Assembly (NCBI RefSeq): GCF_005503145.1
Contig: NZ_SCNV01000023.1
Location: forward strand, 55,190-119,189
Direction: 5' to 3'
Source: Burkholderia sp. 4M9327F10
GTDB taxonomy: Bacteria; Pseudomonadota; Gammaproteobacteria; Burkholderiales; Burkholderiaceae
DNA: 64,000 nt
A model generated the notes under the pieces. The model had not been told where the DNA came from. It did not search any database and saw nothing but the letters and a program-made list of their open reading frames with translations. Below, piece by piece: positions 17,363 to 25,177 of the stretch (positions are counted from its first letter, which is position 1; every line of letters starts with the position of its first letter). A program made the position numbers and the translations under genes.

Positions 17363-17474
17363 TTTCCCCATATGGAAAGAAAGCTGAGAAATCTGCATTT
17401 AGCTGATTTGTTTCCCTATAGAGAAACATTACTGCGAATCGTGCCTTCCTGTCAATTATTTCTCTAAAGGGAAA
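17363..17474. promoter_or_regulatory. Three evenly spaced palindromic operators of hipBA
   Basis: Three 16-bp sites of the form TTTCYCnWWnRGRAAA are visible: TTTCCCCATATGGAAA (17363-17378), TTTCCCTATAGAGAAA (17411-17426) and TTTCTCTAAAGGGAAA (17459-17474). Their starts are exactly 48 bases apart. The first lies immediately before the hipB ATG and covers its ribosome-binding site. They are the likely HipB or HipBA binding sites for autorepression. Confidence 0.75.
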
Positions 17475-17675
17475 CTAAGAGGGCAACGCTGAGCGTATCG
17501 CCGTTCAGATGCCACTGTCCCACCGCTTCGAAACCGATCTTGAGCAGTCGGTTCATGCCCGTGAATCCGCCGACCCAAGATGGGCGGCATAGGAGGGATC
17601 GCAACTGCCTGTGCTACTTCAATACAGAAGGAGAAGCGCAGTGACTCGGCTCATTGATAAATCTGCGCGACCAGA

Positions 17676-18308
17676 TCAATCAAACTCCATCCCACCGCTA
17701 AGTCGCAGTTCATCGAGTCTTCGAATCTGCTCGGGCAAGATGCGCCCTAGCGATAGCGGTGGCAATTCATTGACGGGGAAAAAGTCAACGGCGTCCGTTT
17801 CCCCTCCAGAAACGTCACCTCGCTCAATGATTGTCCCCAGGAACACCAGTTTCCAGATGTGGAAGACAGAGGGCGGATGCTCATGTTTCGCCATGTCCCA
17901 TATTGCAAGCAACCGTTCAATGGCCACGGTATACCCACTTTCCTCGCGAACTTCACGCGTGGCATTCTCGACCGGCGAAGCGCCGACATCGGCCCACCCA
18001 CCGGGAAGGGACCAGTGACCATCGGCAGCTTCACGCACGAGCAAAACCTGGCCGGCGTCATCGAAAACCGCGCAGCGAACGTCAAGCTTAGGATTTGCAT
18101 AACCTTCTTCGCGGACGAAAAGCTGTGCGATCTCGGCTGTATCTATATCGGCAAGGTCGGCCAGTTGAGCAAACGCAATACTCTGCAATTCCTCATAGCG
18201 CTCCCTGTCGAATACTCCGTCCGTGTAATGCAGACCTGTTTGTGCGATTGCCAACAGGCGACGCGCCTGTGCCAACCGTCGTTTCGTCAATTCAGCAGAT
18301 GCACGCAT
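17676..18308 (-). CDS. Nudix hydrolase with N-terminal Nudix_N-type domain
   Basis: A 210-residue protein. An N-terminal helical domain (about 1-65, with LLAIAQTGLHYTDGVFDRERYEEL) is followed by a Nudix domain (about 72-200) with box GGWADVG...ENATREVREESGY. The first Glu of the consensus box (GES) is Ala here (GAS), while REVREESG is intact. This fits the subfamily acting on ADP-ribose or related nucleotides, where that position varies. It stands alone after hipBA. Start ATG 18308 (MRASAELTKRR). Confidence 0.85.
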   Translation of the reverse strand: MRASAELTKRRLAQARRLLAIAQTGLHYTDGVFDRERYEELQSIAFAQLADLADIDTAEIAQLFVREEGYANPKLDVRCAVFDDAGQVLLVREAADGHWSLPGGWADVGASPVENATREVREESGYTVAIERLLAIWDMAKHEHPPSVFHIWKLVFLGTIIERGDVSGGETDAVDFFPVNELPPLSLGRILPEQIRRLDELRLSGGMEFD

Positions 18309-18542
18309 GGGATCGTTCCGCGTCGGGGCGAATGATGAAATGCAAAGGCCTACTCTAATCCAAACTCCCAGTGTCCAGCTACGGCGCTATATGAGCCTCC
18401 ACAGGTAAGCCAGCGACTCAACACAACGACGCAATTTTGCAACCGTTCAGACTGGACTCGCGCGTCCGGAACCGGTAGCCTAAGGCTGCGGGATGGCGTA
18501 AGTTTTAGCTATGCTGGTCCTTACCGACAACGTGGAGCCGAC

Positions 18543-18851
18543 ATGCAAGTGAGCACAGAAACGCTTGTTGACATGCTGCGGGAAGTAGAAGCTGATGACC
18601 CCATCGACTACGCCGATCTTCCGTTTGGAGAGCAGGAGCTTAGACGCCTGGTGATGAGTTCGCTCGTCGAGCGTCACCACCTGGTCGAAACAGACATGTC
18701 GGTCTCCGATATCCACGCGTTATATCTGTTGAGCACCGCCAAACTTGTTCTCGAAAACACGGTCCTGCACGCCAGGCTGCTTTTGCTTCAGGGGCAACAG
18801 GTAGATGTGCAGTCGCTGTTAGCTCCGTTTACCCTCAAAGGCAAATCGTAA
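18543..18851 (+). CDS. Small hypothetical protein
   Basis: A 102-residue soluble, acidic-to-neutral protein: MQVSTETLVDMLREVEADDP, later LLSTAKLVLENTVLHARLLL. It is largely helical with no membrane segment and no recognised domain. A GTGGAGCC ribosome-like site sits just before the ATG. It is monocistronic between a Nudix gene and a rhomboid gene. Coding quality looks real; function unknown. Confidence 0.6.
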   Translation: MQVSTETLVDMLREVEADDPIDYADLPFGEQELRRLVMSSLVERHHLVETDMSVSDIHALYLLSTAKLVLENTVLHARLLLLQGQQVDVQSLLAPFTLKGKS

Positions 18852-18917
18852 GTTGCACCGCGCCGGTGTAGTGGAACCGAGCAGATCTCCGGGGTTCACT
18901 CAGACAACATTTTTACG

Positions 18918-19535
18918 TCACGAAAGTCGCGCGCCGCGGGCCACGGTGCGCGCGGCAAGGATGCCACCCAGCGCACCACCGAGATGGCTTTGCCATGAAA
19001 CGCCCGGGTAAATTGGCATCAGGCCGTAGAACATGGTCAGCCCGTAGCTGCCTGCTACGAACAGGGCAACCAGCATCGCAACGATCTGCCGCGTGTAATA
19101 GGCCCGCGCGACCAGGTAGCCGGCGTAGCCGAACACCAGTCCGCTCGCGCCGATATGCACCGTGTAGGGCGCACCGAGCAGCCAGGCACACAAGCCAGCA
19201 CCCAGCATTGCACCGATGGTTGCCTGCCAGAAGTTCGCGATGCGCGGCCACATGCACAGCCAGCCGAGGATAAGCAGACCACCCGTGTTGGCTACCAGGT
19301 GCATGAGATTTGCGTGCAGCCAGGGAGCAAAGAGAATGCCCTGCAGGCCGCCAAGCGTGCGCGGCACCACCCCGTGCCGGTTCAAATGCAGGAAAGGGAG
19401 CGCCGCGGACAGAAGAAAGACCACCCACATGGAGCCGACAAAAGCCGCGAGCAGTAGAATGCGCGCCCTGAGTTGTGCAAAGAGCGAGTCAGCGGTGGAA
19501 GCGGCGCTTGCGAGCCGTATGGAGTCTTGCGTCAT
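18918..19535 (-). CDS. Rhomboid-family intramembrane serine protease
   Basis: Membrane protein of 205 residues with about six helices. The rhomboid marks are present: HANLMHLVANTGG (H74, H79, N83) in the second helix, the catalytic Ser in HIGASGLVFGY (S131) and the catalytic His in WQSHLGGALGGILA (H184). It would cleave transmembrane substrates within the inner membrane. No C-terminal rubredoxin or other extra domain. It is monocistronic and no substrate is suggested by neighbours. Confidence 0.85.
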   Translation of the reverse strand: MTQDSIRLASAASTADSLFAQLRARILLLAAFVGSMWVVFLLSAALPFLHLNRHGVVPRTLGGLQGILFAPWLHANLMHLVANTGGLLILGWLCMWPRIANFWQATIGAMLGAGLCAWLLGAPYTVHIGASGLVFGYAGYLVARAYYTRQIVAMLVALFVAGSYGLTMFYGLMPIYPGVSWQSHLGGALGGILAARTVARGARLS

Positions 19536-19795
19536 GGCGAGTCAATCCGAACCGGTGGGTGGCCCCTTGCGCACTCAAACTGAGCACCTTGAGTCTCGTC
19601 GAAGTGGCCGGTTTCGCGCAAAACCGGGGGCTCACCTGACATGGGCGCATATTCTGTGGCCGATATATCGCTTGGTCGCGCACGTCTTTCCGACAATATC
19701 AAACGCGTCCCCGGCGCCTAAACCCAGGCGGGACGCTCGCGCGTCCTGCAATTAGAACGCCGCCACCCATTGATTGCAAGCACAACGCAAACGAC

Positions 19796-20464
19796 TCAAT
19801 CCGCCCCGCCCTCGCGCCATTCTCGCACGTACTCGGGTGTTTCAATCCCCGCCGCCGCTTCGTCGACGATCGGCGCAAGCGGCGACAACGACATTGGCAG
19901 CACACCGGCCCACACCGCCAGCCCCATATCTTCCTCGTCGTCCTTCGGACCGCCCGTGCGGGTCTTGCAAGCCGCTTCGGCAAGCGCAATACGCAACACC
20001 GTCGTTGCAGCCAGTTCTTTGGCGTTGCCTGCCCGCACTTCCTGCGAGCGTCCCGGCGCGATGCCTTCAAGGAAGACTTCCAGCGCACCGGCCTTATGAT
20101 CGTCTGGCACCGTTTCGAAACTGCCGTAAATCACGGCCGAGCGATAGTTCATCGAGTGGTTGAACGCCGAGCGCGCCAGCACCAGCCCATCGAGATGGGT
20201 GACCGTGACGCAAACCTGCGCACCGCTCGCAGCCAGCTTCAGCATGCGGCTGCCGTTTGAACCGTGGATATACAGGTAGTCGCCTTCGCGCCAACAGGCG
20301 GTGGGAATGCAGTGCACGCCGTGTTCGTCGGTAAACGCGACGTGGCACACATACGCCTCGTCCAGTAGCGCATGCAGGGTGACGCGGTCATACTGGCCGC
20401 GATGCGCGACACGGCGCACGTGGGTGCGCAGCGATGGAGGAACGTTTGCTTCGGCAGGGGTCAT
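19796..20464 (-). CDS. Pyridoxamine 5'-phosphate oxidase-related flavin-binding protein
   Basis: A 222-residue protein of the Pyridox_ox_2 split-barrel group (FMN-binding fold). Typical segments are AYVCHVAFTDEHGVHCIPTA, YLYIHGSNGSRMLK and LVLARSAFNHSMNYRSAVIYG. The enzymatic activity of this subgroup is generally undefined. It lies 112 bases downstream of the ferredoxin gene on the same strand and could be the distal member of that operon. AAGGCG precedes the ATG. Confidence 0.8.
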   Translation of the reverse strand: MTPAEANVPPSLRTHVRRVAHRGQYDRVTLHALLDEAYVCHVAFTDEHGVHCIPTACWREGDYLYIHGSNGSRMLKLAASGAQVCVTVTHLDGLVLARSAFNHSMNYRSAVIYGSFETVPDDHKAGALEVFLEGIAPGRSQEVRAGNAKELAATTVLRIALAEAACKTRTGGPKDDEEDMGLAVWAGVLPMSLSPLAPIVDEAAAGIETPEYVREWREGGAD

Positions 20465-20575
20465 GTTGAGCGCCTTTTTGTTCTTTTAGGAAAGGCGTCT
20501 ACGATAAAGAAAACCACGGCCCCATGTGTAGACCCACGACGTACCGACTTTGTAGAGCCAGCGCGAGCCTTCGCG

Positions 20576-20875
20576 TCACTTCACCCGCGCTAACGTAATC
20601 GCACGCTCCGGACACGCGGTCACGCATAGCCCGCAAGACCGGCACGCATCGGCATTTGGCGTATAAGCAACCTTCAATCCATGCACGCGCAGCTTGAATT
20701 TATTCAATATGCCTAAACTGTTGTAGTCTTCGGCGTCGATCTTGCGGATCTCGAACACGTTCTCGGGGCACACGACTGCGCAATCGCCCTTGCCTTCGCA
20801 ACGCTTGAAATTGACCACCGGCGCAATCACGCCTGGCGCCTGCTTACAGGCAGCGGTTGTAGAGGCCGTTTTCAT
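20576..20875 (-). CDS. Bis-cluster ferredoxin with one non-canonical cluster motif
   Basis: A 99-residue iron-sulphur protein. The second cluster motif is complete (CRSCGLCVTACP, C78/81/84/88). The first is CEGKGDCAVVCP (C26, C32, C36) and lacks the second Cys of CxxCxxC, which suggests a [3Fe-4S] or otherwise altered site. A segment of about 35 residues lies between the motifs. Its ATG overlaps the stop of the upstream membrane protein as ATGA, so it is translationally coupled within the ECF sigma operon. Likely electron carrier; partner unknown. Confidence 0.83.
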   Translation of the reverse strand: MKTASTTAACKQAPGVIAPVVNFKRCEGKGDCAVVCPENVFEIRKIDAEDYNSLGILNKFKLRVHGLKVAYTPNADACRSCGLCVTACPERAITLARVK

Positions 20876-21192
20876 GACTGGTCCTCCTGCGGCTTGTCGC
20901 GAAGCGGCCCGGCACCCTTCAGGAAGTTCTCGCGTTCCTCCGGCGTCATGCGCTCCCAGCGGCGCCAGTGCCGGTGTCCGCCGCCGTGCCAGCCGCCGCG
21001 GCCGCGAAATCCGCCAAACAGGATCCGGCTGAGCACCAGCAAGCCAATCGCATGCAGATAATCGATCGAGCGGGCGCCGACGAAGGCCGCCGGAATTACC
21101 CAGTTCCATAGCGCCATCACGATCCATCCCAACAGCGCAATCGCTACCAGGACCAGTATCGCTTTGGCGAAGCATCTCACTTTGAATTTCAT
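20872..21192 (-). CDS. Small membrane protein encoded between ECF sigma factor and ferredoxin
   Basis: A 106-residue protein with two hydrophobic segments (about 8-32, ILVLVAIALLGWIVMALW; and about 43-60, IDYLHAIGLLVLSRILFGG). A Gly/His/Arg-rich stretch follows (GFRGRGGWHGGGHRHWRRWE, about 61-82), then a charged tail with MTPEERENFLKG. AAAGGAGC precedes ATG 21192. It starts 10 bases after the sigma gene. Position suggests an anti-sigma or signal-input role, although it has no ZAS zinc motif; alternatively it is a metal-binding envelope protein. Confidence 0.75.
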   Translation of the reverse strand: MKFKVRCFAKAILVLVAIALLGWIVMALWNWVIPAAFVGARSIDYLHAIGLLVLSRILFGGFRGRGGWHGGGHRHWRRWERMTPEERENFLKGAGPLRDKPQEDQS

Positions 21193-21202
21193 CGAAGCTC
21201 CT

Positions 21203-21787
21203 TTAAATATCCAGTTCGTCATACACGGTCTGCAGGCTGGAGCGCAGATGCAGAACGGCATAACGCTTGCGCGCGAGCAGCGTATTCACGCTCACACCAC
21301 TCTCGGCGGCGAGTTCCTTGAAGCTGCGTCCTTCCAGTTCATGCGCGATGAAAACCTCGCGCTGGTTGGCCGGCAATTCGTCGAGGGCGGCCTGCAACGC
21401 ATCAAGCAGCACCGATCTCGCATAGACCGCCTCCGGACCCGCATCGTGTGCCGGCAAGGCGAGGTCCAGCCGGTACTCGCCGTCTTCCTCGTCGTCGGTT
21501 TCTCCTGCGATCTCGGCAAGCGGCAACTCCCGCTTCTTGCGAAACACGTCGATGATGCGATTGCGCGCCACCCGAAACAGCCAGGCACTGACCTGTTCGA
21601 TCGGTGCGGGGAGCCGGTAGGCCTGCACGAACTCGTAAAAGACATCCTGAAGGATGTCCTCCGCTTCACCGGGATCGCGCACACGGCGCCGGATGAAATG
21701 CCCGAGCTTGCTACGCTCACGCAAGATGGTTGCGGTGAGGTCGCTGTCTCGTTCGAGCATCGGGTCCGGGGTCGGCGGCGGTTCCAT
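21203..21787 (-). CDS. ECF-type RNA polymerase sigma factor
   Basis: Extracytoplasmic-function sigma factor of 194 residues with region 2 (about 20-85: FIRRRVRDPGEAEDILQDVFYEFVQAY... WLFRVARNRIIDVFRKK) and region 4 (about 130-185: LDELPANQREVFIAHELEGRSFKELAAESGVSVNTLLARKRYAVL). An acidic linker of about 30 residues (DDEEDGEY) joins them. It heads a compact operon with a small membrane protein and a ferredoxin, and probably autoregulates. AGAGGT lies before the ATG. Confidence 0.92.
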   Translation of the reverse strand: MEPPPTPDPMLERDSDLTATILRERSKLGHFIRRRVRDPGEAEDILQDVFYEFVQAYRLPAPIEQVSAWLFRVARNRIIDVFRKKRELPLAEIAGETDDEEDGEYRLDLALPAHDAGPEAVYARSVLLDALQAALDELPANQREVFIAHELEGRSFKELAAESGVSVNTLLARKRYAVLHLRSSLQTVYDELDI

Positions 21788-21853
21788 ACCTCTGTAGACG
21801 GTTCGGGAGCGGGGATATTGTGTCCGCCAGGAAAAATCGAGCGGGGTGCCCTT

Positions 21854-22450
21854 TTAGCGTGCCGGCGGGGTGTGGGGAATGTCGCGTGCGGCCAGCCACG
21901 CCTCGCGATCCTCTTTGATCAGCGCAAACAGACGCACGTCGTGAAACGCGTCCTTCCAGTAGCCCCATTGCCGCATAACGCCCTCTTCGACAAACCCGAG
22001 GCGCTTTAGCAGGCCAGCCGACGCATCGTTGTCGAGGTCCGTCGTCGCCTGGATGCGATTCATCCCTAGGTGCTCGAAAGCATAGCCGAGCGCGGCGTCG
22101 AGCGCTTCGCGCATCAAGCCCTGACGCCAGCAACGGCGCTCCAGTTCGAAACCGAGGCTCGCCGACCTGAAAGCGAAATTGAGTCTGAGGCCACAGGTAC
22201 CAATTACGCGGCTATCAGCCTTGGCAACGATCGCCCAACGAAGCCCCGTTCTTTCCGCCGTATCCTGCAGCAGTCTGGCCACCACCTGCTCGGCCTGTTC
22301 GAAACGCGTCAAAGGCGCCAGGTCGTAGAAGCGCATCACTTCAGGATCCGACCAGATTTCGAAGATTCGCTGCGTGTCGGACACGTCGAGCGGGCGCAGT
22401 TGCAAGCGAGCCGTCGCGGGTAGAGCAAGCTGGAGAAGCGGTTCGTTCAT
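21854..22450 (-). CDS. GNAT-family N-acetyltransferase (RimJ/RimL type)
   Basis: A 198-residue acetyltransferase with the RimL-like pattern: N-terminal RLQLRPLDVSDTQRIFEIWSD, central LRWAIVAKADSRVIGTCGLR, acetyl-CoA loop CWRQGLMREALDAALGYAFE and NDASAGLLKRLGFVEEGVMRQW. These enzymes acetylate N termini of ribosomal proteins or small amine substrates; the substrate here cannot be assigned. Same strand as the sigma operon, ending upstream of it by 66 bases. Confidence 0.87.
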   Translation of the reverse strand: MNEPLLQLALPATARLQLRPLDVSDTQRIFEIWSDPEVMRFYDLAPLTRFEQAEQVVARLLQDTAERTGLRWAIVAKADSRVIGTCGLRLNFAFRSASLGFELERRCWRQGLMREALDAALGYAFEHLGMNRIQATTDLDNDASAGLLKRLGFVEEGVMRQWGYWKDAFHDVRLFALIKEDREAWLAARDIPHTPPAR

Positions 22451-22521
22451 CGGGTCGGGACTGGGTGGGGTTGAGAGGACGCTCGACCGAAAGACCGCGA
22501 GCGCCCTTCGTCAAAGATAAC

Positions 22522-22544
22522 AAAAAAGGCGCCCGAGGCGCCTT
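22522..22544 (-). terminator. Rho-independent terminator for the COG0523 GTPase gene
   Basis: AAGGCGCC (22526-22533), loop CGA and GGCGCCTT (22537-22544) form a perfect 8-bp stem. On the minus strand it is followed by a run of T (22522-22527 read in complement), the canonical arrangement after the GTPase gene that stops at 22610. Confidence 0.85.
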
Positions 22545-22609
22545 GGTTGTCGCGAACTCGTAACCTGTGTTCGCGTTTGCGTTGTCCTGCCCAACCGCGC
22601 AGGTAGTCT

Positions 22610-23800
22610 TCAGTGCGACCAGTCGGGAAACGGATCGCAGAACTTGCGCCAGGCCACTTCCGGTTGTGCAAGCTCGTCGTCGTTCAGCAAGCAGGCGTTA
22701 AACGAAGCACGTAGCGTGACCTCGTCCATTCCCGTTCCGATCAGCACCAATTCCTGCTTGCGATCGCCGAAGCGCTCGTCCCAGTGGCTGCGAATCATGG
22801 CCTGCGCCGCGGGCTCTTGCGGCCATGCGTGCCTGGGCACGGCGGCCCACCAGGTTCCGGCGCGTCCGTGACGCGAGATGGCGCCCGCTTGCGACCATTC
22901 ACCCACCGCGTGATTGCGCGACGCCAGCCAGAAGTACCCCTTCGAGCGCACGACGCCCGGCCATTCGCGCTGAATCCAGTCGAAGAACCGTTGCGGGTGG
23001 AAGGGGCGCCGCGCGCGGTACACGAAGCTGGTGATGCCGTATTGTTCACTTTCGGGGATGTGCTCGCCGCGCATTTCCTTGAGCCATCCGGGGGCCTGCG
23101 CCGCGGCTTCGAAGTCGAACAGGCCGGTATCGAGGATCTGCCCGGTCGGCACCTGGCCAAAACGGCTTTCGACGATTTTCGCACGGGCGTTCAGCACCCG
23201 CAGTACGCCCTTGAGCAACTCCAGTTCGTTCGCGGTCACGAGATCCGTTTTGTTCAGCACGATCACGTCGCAGAACTCGATTTGCTCGGTCAACAGATCG
23301 ACCACGGTGCGCCGGTCGTCCTCGCCCATCGTTTCGCCGCGATCCGCGAGAAAGTCGTGCGAACCGTAATCGCGCACGAAGTTATAGGCATCGACCACCG
23401 TCACCATCGTGTCCAGGCGAGCGACATCCGAGAGACTTTGACCCTGTTCGTCGCGGAACGTGAAGGTTTCCGCCACCGGCAAAGGCTCGGAAATGCCCGT
23501 GGATTCGATCAGCAGATAGTCGAAGCGCTTTTCCCGCGCGAGCCGCTGAATCTCGATCAGCAGGTCTTCGCGAAGCGTGCAGCAAATACAGCCGTTACTC
23601 ATTTCGACAAGCTTTTCGTCGATGTGCGAGAGCTGGCTGCCGCCGTCGCGGATCAACTGGGCGTCGATGTTGACTTCCGACATGTCGTTCACGATCACGG
23701 CTACCCGCTTGCCTTCGCGGTTGTTCAGGACGTGGTTCAGCAGCGTGGTCTTGCCCGCGCCGAGAAAGCCGGAGAGAACGGTGACAGGGAGCTTGTGCAT
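22610..23800 (-). CDS. zigA: COG0523 (CobW/ZigA) GTPase, zinc-responsive metallochaperone
   Basis: G3E-family GTPase of 396 residues. It carries Walker A GFLGAGKTTL (11-20), the metal-binding GCICCTLREDL (C71, C73, C74), a Walker B/switch segment LIESTGISEP, NKTD for guanine specificity and a C-terminal CobW_C domain (about 255-390) with WLASRNHAVGEWSQAG. Zur-controlled members such as ZigA and ZagA deliver zinc to client enzymes during zinc starvation. A Zur-like box 66 bases upstream supports that role here. It has its own terminator; monocistronic. Confidence 0.88.
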   Translation of the reverse strand: MHKLPVTVLSGFLGAGKTTLLNHVLNNREGKRVAVIVNDMSEVNIDAQLIRDGGSQLSHIDEKLVEMSNGCICCTLREDLLIEIQRLAREKRFDYLLIESTGISEPLPVAETFTFRDEQGQSLSDVARLDTMVTVVDAYNFVRDYGSHDFLADRGETMGEDDRRTVVDLLTEQIEFCDVIVLNKTDLVTANELELLKGVLRVLNARAKIVESRFGQVPTGQILDTGLFDFEAAAQAPGWLKEMRGEHIPESEQYGITSFVYRARRPFHPQRFFDWIQREWPGVVRSKGYFWLASRNHAVGEWSQAGAISRHGRAGTWWAAVPRHAWPQEPAAQAMIRSHWDERFGDRKQELVLIGTGMDEVTLRASFNACLLNDDELAQPEVAWRKFCDPFPDWSH

Positions 23801-23865
23801 GGTGAGGGAGGCTCCAGATGGGTGAGTTACGTGGGCTGGGGGTTAGCTATGCTCGGTCAATTTAC

Positions 23866-23883
23866 GAAATGATATAACATAAC
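23866..23883. promoter_or_regulatory. Zur-box-like palindrome
   Basis: GAAATGATATAACATAAC resembles the proteobacterial Zur consensus (GnnATGTTATAACATnnC) with one mismatch in the ATGTTATAACAT core. It sits 66 bases upstream of the COG0523 GTPase start, where a repressor would cover the promoter. The stretch 23801-24105 otherwise holds only the mazEF operator. Confidence 0.75.
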
Positions 23884-24065
23884 ACTAAAGATGCGCTATT
23901 GTGCTCGGCAAAGCTGGAGTAACGCCACCGCCGCGTATTGGCAAAACCAACCTTTCTTGTCGGCCAAGGCAGCCGAGCAATGGTCAGAAACGTCGATACC
24001 TCCCTACTACGGCGTAGTCAGCCGCAGCGGGGATAGGCGTTTAAACACGTTGAAACATCGCTGAT

Positions 24066-24091
24066 GAATGTATATACTTGTTTATACATTC
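24066..24091. promoter_or_regulatory. mazEF operator inverted repeat
   Basis: GAATGTATA (24066-24074) and TATACATTC (24083-24091) are exact inverted repeats with an 8-base spacer, centred about 27 bases before the mazE ATG. Such a site is expected for MazE/MazEF autorepression. Confidence 0.75.
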
Positions 24092-24105
24092 GTAGGGTGG
24101 AAATC

Positions 24106-24360
24106 ATGGCAAAAACAGCGACGCTCACAATCCAGCAGTGGGGCAACAGCCTGGCCGTTCGGATTCCGGCCGCTATCGCGCGTTCGGCTCATTTCGAGGT
24201 CGGTCAGGAAGTTGAGGTCACAACCGATGAGATAGGCGTGACGGTGAAACCGGTCGGCCCGCGTAAGCTCACGCTCGCGGAGAAGCTGGAGAAGTTCGAT
24301 CCGGCGAAACATGCGGGTGAGGCAATGGCAACGGGCCAAGTTGGCGCGGAGGCGTTCTGA
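24106..24360 (+). CDS. mazE: MazE-type antitoxin (AbrB fold)
   Basis: An 84-residue antitoxin and autorepressor. A swapped-hairpin DNA-binding domain covers about residues 1-48 (TLTIQQWGNSLAVRIPAAIA... VGQEVEVTTDEIGVTVKP). A C-terminal tail (LTLAEKLEKFDPAKHAGEAM) would wrap the toxin. GGTGGA lies before the ATG at 24106; an upstream in-frame start at 24064 would lie within the operator and is rejected. The stop overlaps the toxin start by one base. Confidence 0.92.
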   Translation: MAKTATLTIQQWGNSLAVRIPAAIARSAHFEVGQEVEVTTDEIGVTVKPVGPRKLTLAEKLEKFDPAKHAGEAMATGQVGAEAF

Positions 24361-24722
24361 TGCCGGGAGCTATGTGGGTGCCGGATCGGCGCGACATTAT
24401 ATGGATTGACTGCAACCCGCAGGCCGGACGCGAGATGAAGGACTTCCACCCGATGCTGGTCCTGTCACCCAAGCAGTTCAATGAGCGAACCAGCATCGTA
24501 ATTGGGCTCGCGATGACGACAGCCGCGTTCAACGACACTAACCCTTTTGCCATCAAGTTTCAGGGGCCGAAGAACGTGACAAGTTACGTGCTCGCGCATC
24601 AGCCAAAATCGTTTGACTGGCGGGTTCGAGGCGCGAAGGCTCACCCTTGGAAGCGTGCGCCCGACGATGTATTTGCGGCTGCGTGTGAACAACTGAACCA
24701 GATCATCACGATCTGCGATTAG
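24360..24722 (+). CDS. mazF: MazF-type mRNA interferase toxin
   Basis: A 120-residue PemK/MazF-family endoribonuclease that would cleave mRNA at short sequences. Family segments are PDRRDIIWIDCNPQAGREM (start of the SH3-like barrel), HPMLVLSPKQFN, TSIVIGLAMTT and SYVLAHQPKSFDWRVRGA. It is translationally coupled to mazE (TGATG). The catalytic Arg/Thr region appears intact. Cleavage specificity cannot be predicted from sequence alone. Confidence 0.92.
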   Translation: MPGAMWVPDRRDIIWIDCNPQAGREMKDFHPMLVLSPKQFNERTSIVIGLAMTTAAFNDTNPFAIKFQGPKNVTSYVLAHQPKSFDWRVRGAKAHPWKRAPDDVFAAACEQLNQIITICD

Positions 24723-24756
24723 ATTCTGGCGCCCTCGGCGCTTCTTCAATGCCGCA

Positions 24757-25176
24757 TCACCGCGCGGGCGGCTGCGGATTATTCGCCGGGTTGGTATCGA
24801 ACTTGACGACGCTCTCAATTCCCCCGCTCCCCACCAACGCCATGAGCTCCGCGTGCAGCGGATCGGCGTGCGCTTTGCTATAGACCTCCTCGCCATCGAC
24901 GCGCAGCGTGAACGAGCGCAGATAGCGCGCCTTCTTCTCGGGCTTTCCGATCGTTTCTTTGGTCCACTGATACAACGGATAGCTGTCCGGGCCGAGGCGT
25001 TCGGCCTCGCTCACGTAATCGGCAAACGCGTCGAACTGGCACTTCAGCAATGCGTTGTGCTTGCCCAGAAGATCATGCAGCGGCTGATACGACGTACCCG
25101 CGGGATCGCCGCGCAATTGCGCTGCAAGCTCCGCCGAAACTGCGATCCTGATCTGGTATTGCCAGGCATCCGTCAT
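24757..25176 (-). CDS. Hypothetical soluble protein
   Basis: A 139-residue protein from MTDAWQYQIRIAV. It contains YQPLHDLLGKHNALLKCQFDAFADYV, LYQWTKETIGKPEKKARYLRS and a repeated FTLRVDGEEVYSKAHADPLH strand. It has mixed alpha/beta character, no signal and no membrane segment. No family recognised. It is separated by one base from the upstream VOC-family gene (25567-25178), so the two are probably co-transcribed. The C terminus ends in a Pro/Asn-rich tail (NPANNPQPPAR). Confidence 0.7.
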   Translation of the reverse strand: MTDAWQYQIRIAVSAELAAQLRGDPAGTSYQPLHDLLGKHNALLKCQFDAFADYVSEAERLGPDSYPLYQWTKETIGKPEKKARYLRSFTLRVDGEEVYSKAHADPLHAELMALVGSGGIESVVKFDTNPANNPQPPAR

Positions 25177-25177
25177 T

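Noticed and set aside
15600..17480. hipBA on a recognisable mobile island
   Set aside because: No integrase, attachment site or sharp composition change is seen around it.
24728..24746. Terminator after mazF (GCGCC-CTC-GGCGC followed by TTCTTC)
   Set aside because: The stem has only five base pairs and the T-tract is interrupted; too weak to call.
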